Below, piece after piece: positions 58,303-64,000 of a stretch of DNA of 64,000 bases. The first letter of the stretch is position 1. Every line of letters starts with the position of its first letter. The stretch is from Nilaparvata lugens (lineage: Eukaryota > Arthropoda > Insecta > Hemiptera > Delphacidae). The stretch covers positions 12,616,660 to 12,680,659 of the forward strand of contig NC_052510.1 in assembly GCF_014356525.2 (NCBI RefSeq), given 5' to 3'. The notes beneath the pieces were generated by a model, which was not told the DNA's origin, made no database searches, and saw only the letters and a list, made by a program, of their open reading frames with translations. Made by a program: the position numbers and the translations under genes.

Positions 58303-58775
58303 ATAAGTTGAAATAGGAGGAGACATTGGAAGAGAGAGAAAAGTGTTTGTACAGTGTATGAGGCTAGGAAGAAAGAATAATGAGAAAGTGAAGAGAGATT
58401 ACAGAACTTAAGCCCAATTGAACAACAGCCGGTTAAATTTTAACCGTGGTTAATTTCACGAGAACCAATTAGAAAAGGCGTCTTTGAACCAGGAAATAGC
58501 AGCTACATAACCTCAATTTACTGATGGTTTGTAAACAAATAGCAAATTTCCTGTAAAAATTACCCTTCCTGATATTATAAACGATGACATTCTATTTCGG
58601 CTTCTCTGATTGGTTCTCGTAGAATAAATCTCGGTTAAAATTTAACCGGCTATTGTGCAACCGGGCTTAAGTTCTATAATCTCTCTTTACTTTCTCATTC
58701 TTTTTCTTCGTAGCCTCATACACTTTAAAAAAACCTTTTCTCTCTCTTCCAATGTCTCCTCCTATTTCAACTTAT
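58303..58775. mobile_element. Composite palindrome with GCCGGTTAAA-type MITE core
   Basis: A 473-bp inverted repeat. The core (about 58408-58680) has ends of the form CTTAAGCCCAATTGAACAAC / GTTGCACAATAGCCGG and inner GGTTAAATTTTAACC, a MITE type frequent in insects. Unusually, the pairing continues outwards beyond these ends for ~105-110 bp (left 58303-58407 including ATAAGTTGAAATAGGAGGAG; right about 58670-58775 including CTCCTCCTATTTCAACTTAT). Confidence 0.75.
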
Positions 58776-59273
58776 TCAACTATTTCAACGTTTGCTGTAG
58801 TGCAACCGGCACTTAGAGGAAGAAAGAAATGTGTGAAAATATTCACTACATGTAGTTGAGATGAGAGAGGGTGCGAAAGTTTGGTGATCACTGAAGTTTT
58901 TACCGAAAAGAGTTCTTTTTCAAAAGCAGTGCAGTGAGGAAAGAGTAGGAAACCAAAATGATTCTAATATGAAACATCTTATAACATCATTCCAAAGAAT
59001 ATGAGCAGATAGGTTCACGACATAGACACTGTCAAATTGTCACTGACATTTGTCACGACAAATGTTACACACAGATAACTAAATATAGTTACAGTGTAGG
59101 ACTTTCCAGTCATGTTACACCCAGACAAAAACTTTTCTCGTTTACCTTCTTAATTTTTCCACAATTTTGGAATTACGGTTGCTTGAATTTCAGAATAAAA
59201 CTAATTTGTTTTATTGATTTCTTTACCTAATTTCTTCCAATAGATACTTTCAAAATATAGTGAAAAGTTTTGA
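58776..59273. other. AT-rich stretch, nothing recognised
   Basis: Only small hairpins are seen, for example ACATTTGTC...GACAAATGT at about 59044-59066. CAACCGGCACTTA at about 58802 looks like a further scrap of the neighbouring GCCGGTTAAA-type MITE end. Confidence 0.5.
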
Positions 59274-59467
59274 TTCATCTTTACGAAGCAGATAGAGTGA
59301 TACAGTATAGATTATAGAGTAGTACTGTATAAATTATTCTCTTTAATAATTGCTTTAAAGCCAACGGCTTCATTCTTCATCTTTACGAAGCAGATAGAGT
59401 GATACAGTATAGATTATAGAGTAGTACTCTATAAATTATTCTCCTTAATAATTGCTGTTAAAGCCAA
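59274..59467. repeat. Tandem duplication, 102-bp unit
   Basis: Copies at 59274-59375 and 59376-59467, with almost identical TTCATCTTTACGAAGCAGAT...AATAATTGCT...AAAGCCAAC. Very few differences, so a recent event. Confidence 0.93.
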
Positions 59468-59700
59468 CAAAACGGGGGAAGTTAGAAAACCTGCCCGTCG
59501 TAAGTGTGATGCGGGTTGCGTTCAGTTGGGGAAGGCGCAGCCGTTTTACAACCAACTGGACGTTTAGTCTACAGAGCTGGTTGTTGGGCTTGTCACGTTT
59601 CACTGGCGCTATTTCACGCACAAGTCACTTTGCCCCGGCCACCGCATCACGATCTGTCCATGTCAGGTCACCTGATCGTGTCACGTTTTGCTGAATCGCT
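59468..59700. other. CpG-richer island, unassigned
   Basis: About 230 bp clearly richer in G+C and CpG than the surroundings. Overlapping open frames (59452-59716) show no recognisable family. It could be an exon, a promoter or an old transposon. Confidence 0.3.
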
Positions 59701-62030
59701 AAAGCAGAGTCGTTAATAATTTCTGATATTTAACTGTTGCCGATTCACGTCGTTATTTGGAAAGTTTCGTTGAGAGTGTGCTTGGGAAGTTAAAGGATAT
59801 GTAGTGAGATTTATTCTGTAACTGGCAGCATTTGTTGAATGAGGAGCATTGATGTTATTCATATGGAATGCTGACAGTGTGCTATTACCACAGACAACCG
59901 TGGTTTGAATATTTGCTTTTACTTAAATTTTATTATTTGAAGTCCATTGTAAAATGATCTTTCCACGTCAACAAATATCATTATCCATACGAGCAACGTT
60001 GTATTACGATCCTCACATGACAGACTGCAGAGGGTATTAGACAATAGTAATGAAAATTCATGCTATTTTGATAAATTTGTTCCATTGTTGAAAGTACGCA
60101 AATTTGGATGAGTTCAGCTCTATTTCCGAAAATGTGATATGAAAATGACCGACTGATATTTCCTATGCTTCAAAGAGGTGAATTTGGATGGATTGTGTTA
60201 TATTGTTCGAAATGAATGCAAGCTTTAATGAGATATAGTACGACATTTATTCAAACTAGTTTCGTGTAGAGAGAGATTGTCAACTGATGAAAATGACAAT
60301 AAATTGATCTTGTTCGGATAAATGTATTCCATTGTTGAAAGGCAGTGAATTTGGATGAATTGTGTTATATTGCTGAAGTTGTGATGATGCTATGATGAGC
60401 TCTAGCTATTGTTCGTTCCAAGTAACGTTCAAATATTACAATAGTCACAGACTAGACATGACACTTCACATAATTTAGATGAGCTTTCTATTGTTGAGCG
60501 TTGAACGTTATTCATTTAAAACTGAGTATGATAAGAACAGGATTATATGAATGTGAGTTATGGGTAGCTTAATGAATGTATGTTTCTTGATTCGTTTACG
60601 ATTTGTATTAAATATATTACCACTTTTAGTTTTGATTCATGTTATAATATTTTGTATTTTTGAATCGCACTCACTGCTGGCGAACAAGTTTCACTTATGC
60701 CAGTAGTGCCTTCTTATATAAATTTATTTATTACTACTTACTTACAAAATTATGTATCATGTATGGTATTCATTATATATTCAATATATGTACTAATTGT
60801 AAATTGTTATAGCAAATGTAATTAGTCTCTAATAAGTCAACCAGTCCAGCTCAATTTCTTTATGAATACCATTAATATACTGATACAGGAACATATTTTC
60901 GATTGTAAAATTCGATAATGATCATAATCTATTACTTTCTATTCACTTCAAAATATCAATCCAAAAAAAAACATCCATACTTCACTGTATACGTCTTGAT
61001 GCAAGCTTTTGTACGAAGTTTTCAAATGTGTATGAGCTCTTATTGTTCTTTGAATTAAATCGATATTTCCTTTTCCATTGCTACAACATATATCCAATTT
61101 GAAACGACTATCCAATCTCAATTTTCAACTCCAAAAGATTTTGAATAGCCATTTTGCGCAATGTGTGCGGAGAAAAATCCAATAATTCTTTTTCAAGCGT
61201 CCTCCAGAACCGTGGGTTGGGTGGAGTGAATTCTGCATCTAGCATTCGCGAAAATTAGCGGAGAAATATGAAGTTTTATGGGACTTGTGAAACTTTTTCT
61301 ATCTACGAACTTTTCAGTTTCCGGATTCAGGCCCCTTGCAGCTTCTGTATATGTTTGGGTCCGTGGAATGGAAGGCGAGAAAGGGAGGAAAGATGAGTGA
61401 AAAATAAGTGAGAGAAAATGAGAGAGCGATATTTGAGAAGAGTGGAAATGATTTGTAGTGTGAAGGGTGAATATAGGACAAGGAGGAAGAAGAGGGTAAG
61501 TATAAGAGAAGGGTAAGAATAGAAATTCAAAATTATATAGATAAGAAGGAGTTGAAGTAGTGATAGGAAAAAGGATCTTAGAAGAATGAGAGAAAATGAA
61601 GTCTAAGAGAAGAATAGTGAGAGATCAGGAATAGAAGAATACGAGAGAGAAAATCCAGAAGATTGAGAGAGGAGGAAAGGAGAAAATAATAGAGGAGGGG
61701 GAAGAAAATCGAGAATGAACAAAAAAGACAGAATGTTGAAAGGAGATGAAAAGGAAATTGAAGATCAACAGCAAACGGTAATTGAAGTGGAAATAGAAAA
61801 GAATTATACCTTGGAGACAAAAAAAAACACAATGAATAAGAATAAATAAATGAGAGTCAAGAACAAATAGAAATTATTGAAATATGAAGAATTTGAAGAA
61901 AAAAAAGAATATAAAGATTATGATGATCAAAAAAAAGGAAAAGATTTAGAACATGAAGAAAAAGGAGAAGATCAATAAGCTGAGGAAAAATTGTGAAGAG
62001 TTCACTGGAAAAAGGAAAAAGAAGAAGATG
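59701..62030. other. AT-rich then purine-rich stretch
   Basis: No gene is recognised. A degenerate module (CCATTGTTGAAAG...GTGAATTTGGATGAATTGTG) recurs at about 60073, 60175 and 60325. Purine bias covers about 61370-62260, explaining the minus-strand Phe/Leu/Ser-rich frames. Confidence 0.5.
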
Positions 62031-62184
62031 AATTTGAAGGAAAATACGATAGAAGTTGTAGGAAAACAATCGAAGGAGTAGGAGAAAGTGGAAGCTGAGA
62101 AAAAATTGTGAGGAGTTCACTGGAAATAGGAGAAAGAAGAAGATAAATTCGAAGGAAAATACGATAAAAGTTGTAGGAAAACTA
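61979..62184. repeat. Tandem duplication in purine-rich tract, ~113-bp offset
   Basis: AAGCTGAGGAAAAATTGTGA (61979) and AAGCTGAGAAAAAATTGTGA (about 62092) each lead into GAGTTCACTGGAAA, GAAGGAAAATACGATA and AAGTTGTAGGAAAAC. Confidence 0.85.
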
Positions 62185-62594
62185 GTGAGGAAGTGGGAGA
62201 GAGTGAAAGCATGATTGGAAAGAGGAAACAGGGACCTAGAGAGGGAGAAAGATAACAGAAGGAGCGGCACGCTATATAGGCGTGGTTGATAATGCGAAAT
62301 TTATAATACAGCGAAACTCGAGTCGATAAATTCAAGCCGTAGTGAGTTAGAGTATTTATATTTATAGCCTAGGCACGAAATGCATAGAGCTCTGCTGGCT
62401 ATGGCAAATATTTGTGCGACTCTGAGTCCAGGAAGCTCAGCCAAATACAACAAACTGCCAACATGGTGGGGGGGTCGAGGGGGGTCTGTCATCACTAGTT
62501 TACTAGGCCAGTAGTTCAACTATAACTGTGGGCAATAACAATACGGGTTGAGGATTTAGGAGATTCACATAAATTGTATTTATTTTATGCCCGG

Positions 62595-62881
62595 TGTTTA
62601 TTGTTTACGGGTTACGTCATAGTTAGCTGTAATTTATGCTTCTATTCAATCAAAAGTTACATCGATTGTGGATTCAATAACCCCTATTGTTATTTGAATA
62701 TGATAGAATTGATCAATTTGGTTGAATACGACTGACTGTTTATTGTTTGCGGTTTACGTCATATTTCTTAAACTGTAATTTACGTTTCTATTCAATCAAT
62801 AGTATACAGATTCTACATTTCCTAAACCCCTATTGTTATTTGAATATGATAGAATCGAATCAATGTTGGTTGATTGCAACT
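62595..62881. repeat. Tandem duplication, 143-bp unit
   Basis: Copy A starts TGTTTATTGTTTACGGGTTA at 62595 and copy B TGTTTATTGTTTGCGGTTTA at 62738. Shared: ACGTCATA, TTCTATTCAATCAA and CCCCTATTGTTATTTGAATA. Confidence 0.9.
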
Positions 62882-63026
62882 GATAATTTGACATTCATTA
62901 TTTGCTAGAGAATCGAATTTATGTATAAAATAATTTTATTGTAAATTTGTTGTTCGAAGTTGATGTATCATATTCACAGTGTGTATTAGCCACAGAATGT
63001 TACAAATCCGTGTGAGAGAATTCGCA

Positions 63027-63114
63027 GATTTGATATGAATGAGTTATGAATTTGAATTATTTAAAGGACAGTACCTTTAAATAATTCAAATTCATAACTC
63101 ATTCATATCAAATC
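63027..63114. repeat. Perfect palindrome, 41-bp arms, 6-base spacer
   Basis: 63027-63067 (starting GATTTGATATGAATGAGTTA) and 63074-63114 are exact reverse complements around the spacer ACAGTA. There is no mismatch in 41 bp. It is AT-rich, and a transcript would form a single long hairpin. It bears no resemblance to the MITE ends elsewhere in the window. Confidence 0.97.
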
Positions 63115-63409
63115 AATATTTGAGCTATTCAGTATTCATTTTTGATGTGCAAGATTTTGATTTACGATGGATGAAATGAAACTGAACAATTTCAATGTAC
63201 AATTTATAGCACACGAAAGTCCAGTATAATTTTTTCCATCTGTGTTATTCTCACACTCAAATCTGGTTATGTTTCAACTCACCCGAATAAGATCACTTAA
63301 TAGAATTTAAAGTTGAAATTGCTTAAAAGAATAAGTATTTAATTTCTTAAAACCATCTTTGACTGGCTACTAACGACAGGACATGCATGATCAAGACAAC
63401 ACAATCATA
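63115..63409. other. AT-rich stretch, nothing recognised
   Basis: No coding, RNA or repeat feature that I can support. Confidence 0.55.
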
Positions 63410-63602
63410 TAGATACGGCCACCCCGTCTTTCGGAGAAGACGATAAGCCGTCAGTACCAACAACCTAAAAAGTAGTCGTCATCTCTCATCATCATCCCTC
63501 TCACTCATTACCCACGCTCAAGCCTAAGAGCTTATGTGGTCCTCACCCTCAGTATCACTCTCCTTATGATGGACATTTCCTCTCGCTAGTGGCCAGCCTT
63601 AA
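63410..63602 (-). mobile_element. Possible non-LTR retroposon or SINE fragment
   Basis: GATACGGCCACCCCGTCTTT, CGGAGAAGACGATAAGCCGT and, further on, CACTCATTACCCACGCTCAA form a GC-richer block resembling conserved parts of insect non-LTR retroposon tails that I recall. There is no second copy here and no reverse transcriptase, so this is tentative; the strand is a guess. Confidence 0.3.
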
Positions 63603-64000
63603 TTTATGGAGATTGCCTTGTTCTGCGTGATTGAAATAAAGAAACTTAACGGAATACATGGAAAAATTTGAAATTCCAGATTTTTTAAAATGTTTCACGA
63701 AAAATATGTGTGTTGAGGGCCCTGCGGTACACAACAAACTTGCTCATCTCCCTTTTTCCCTGTAATAAGTTCTAGTCACTACTTTATAAGTTCAACTTTT
63801 ATAAATGAAAGCCATAGGAAGTTTTGTATATTTTTCCTGGAATTTCTATCATCTCTTCGAAAATAGTTGATACCTTTTTCGTGATATTGATGTGAATATA
63901 AGTAGATATAGTTTTTTAATGTATGAATTCAGGGATACTTTTTGTATCTATAAAATAGAATAGATTATAGTACCCTTTGAAAATAATAGAATAAGAATAC
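63603..64000. other. AT-rich stretch to window end
   Basis: Nothing is recognised. Confidence 0.55.

Noticed and set aside
59452..59716. Overlapping frames in the CpG-richer island as a gene
   Set aside because: Two phases are equally open, with no domain and no splice or promoter evidence; kept only as an unassigned island.
63027..63114. Canonical microRNA precursor
   Set aside because: A mismatch-free 41-bp stem with a six-base loop is not typical of animal pre-miRNAs; reported only as a palindrome.

Overview
This is a 64 kb piece of an AT-rich animal nuclear genome. It has no operons, no ribosome-binding-site-led genes and almost no long open frames. It is packed with short inverted-repeat DNA transposons, simple-sequence tracts and one young LTR retrotransposon. 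The mix of repeats (a Tigger/pogo-type MITE with TA duplications, PIF/Harbinger-like MITEs with TAA duplications, gag-bearing LTR elements) fits an insect. One repeat (43417-43965) reminds me of sequence I associate with planthoppers (Hemiptera), but that is memory and is not proven here. I found no conserved cellular protein-coding gene, tRNA, rRNA or CRISPR array that I can support. The window looks intergenic or intronic.

The dominant feature is an LTR retrotransposon at 8571-16940 (8,370 bp). Its two ~2.0 kb LTRs (TGT...ACA) are about 99.7% identical apart from short-run indels, and it is flanked by a 4-bp duplication (TATT). The 4.4 kb internal region carries only Gag-like coding sequence: an N-terminal helical part at 11055-11540, a short linking frame at 11516-11695, a long frame at 11686-13542 with a Gln/Asn-rich and then an extremely Arg-rich segment, and a Lys-rich tail frame at 13512-13928. 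I see no protease, reverse transcriptase, RNase H or integrase. It therefore looks like a recently mobile, non-autonomous, gag-only element. Its parts are split over frames related by successive -1 steps.

Layout: 1-7975 is AT-rich sequence with a CT-rich tract (1390-2060), a ~357-bp tandem duplication (3056-3773) and small tandem repeats. 7976-8397 is a complete Tigger/pogo-type MITE, and 8571-16940 is the LTR element. 19200-20090 is an alternating A-B-A-B array rich in GTGCAC, with a 237-bp PIF/Harbinger-like MITE inserted in one unit. 20240-31000 is mostly unannotatable sequence with a hairpin-headed dispersed repeat at 24909-25030 and one weak candidate exon on the minus strand (26831-27055). 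31067-34350 holds MITEs, an (AAG)n tract and a 0.7 kb foldback element, whose oppositely oriented relative lies at 42042-42969. 37109-37703 is a 122-bp satellite. 44580-47035 is dominated by CT-rich sequence. 52227-52670 is a 55/58-bp tandem array with dimeric organisation. 56864-57140 and 58303-58775 are long inverted-repeat elements. 63027-63114 is a perfect 41-bp-arm palindrome.

The elements do not form a gene pathway. What connects them is transposition, foldback structure and frequent local duplication. The most promising items for follow-up are the gag-only LTR element (including a conserved ATG plus splice-donor island inside each LTR), the empty-site/filled-site pair in the GTGCAC array, the perfect palindrome, and the oppositely oriented foldback pair.
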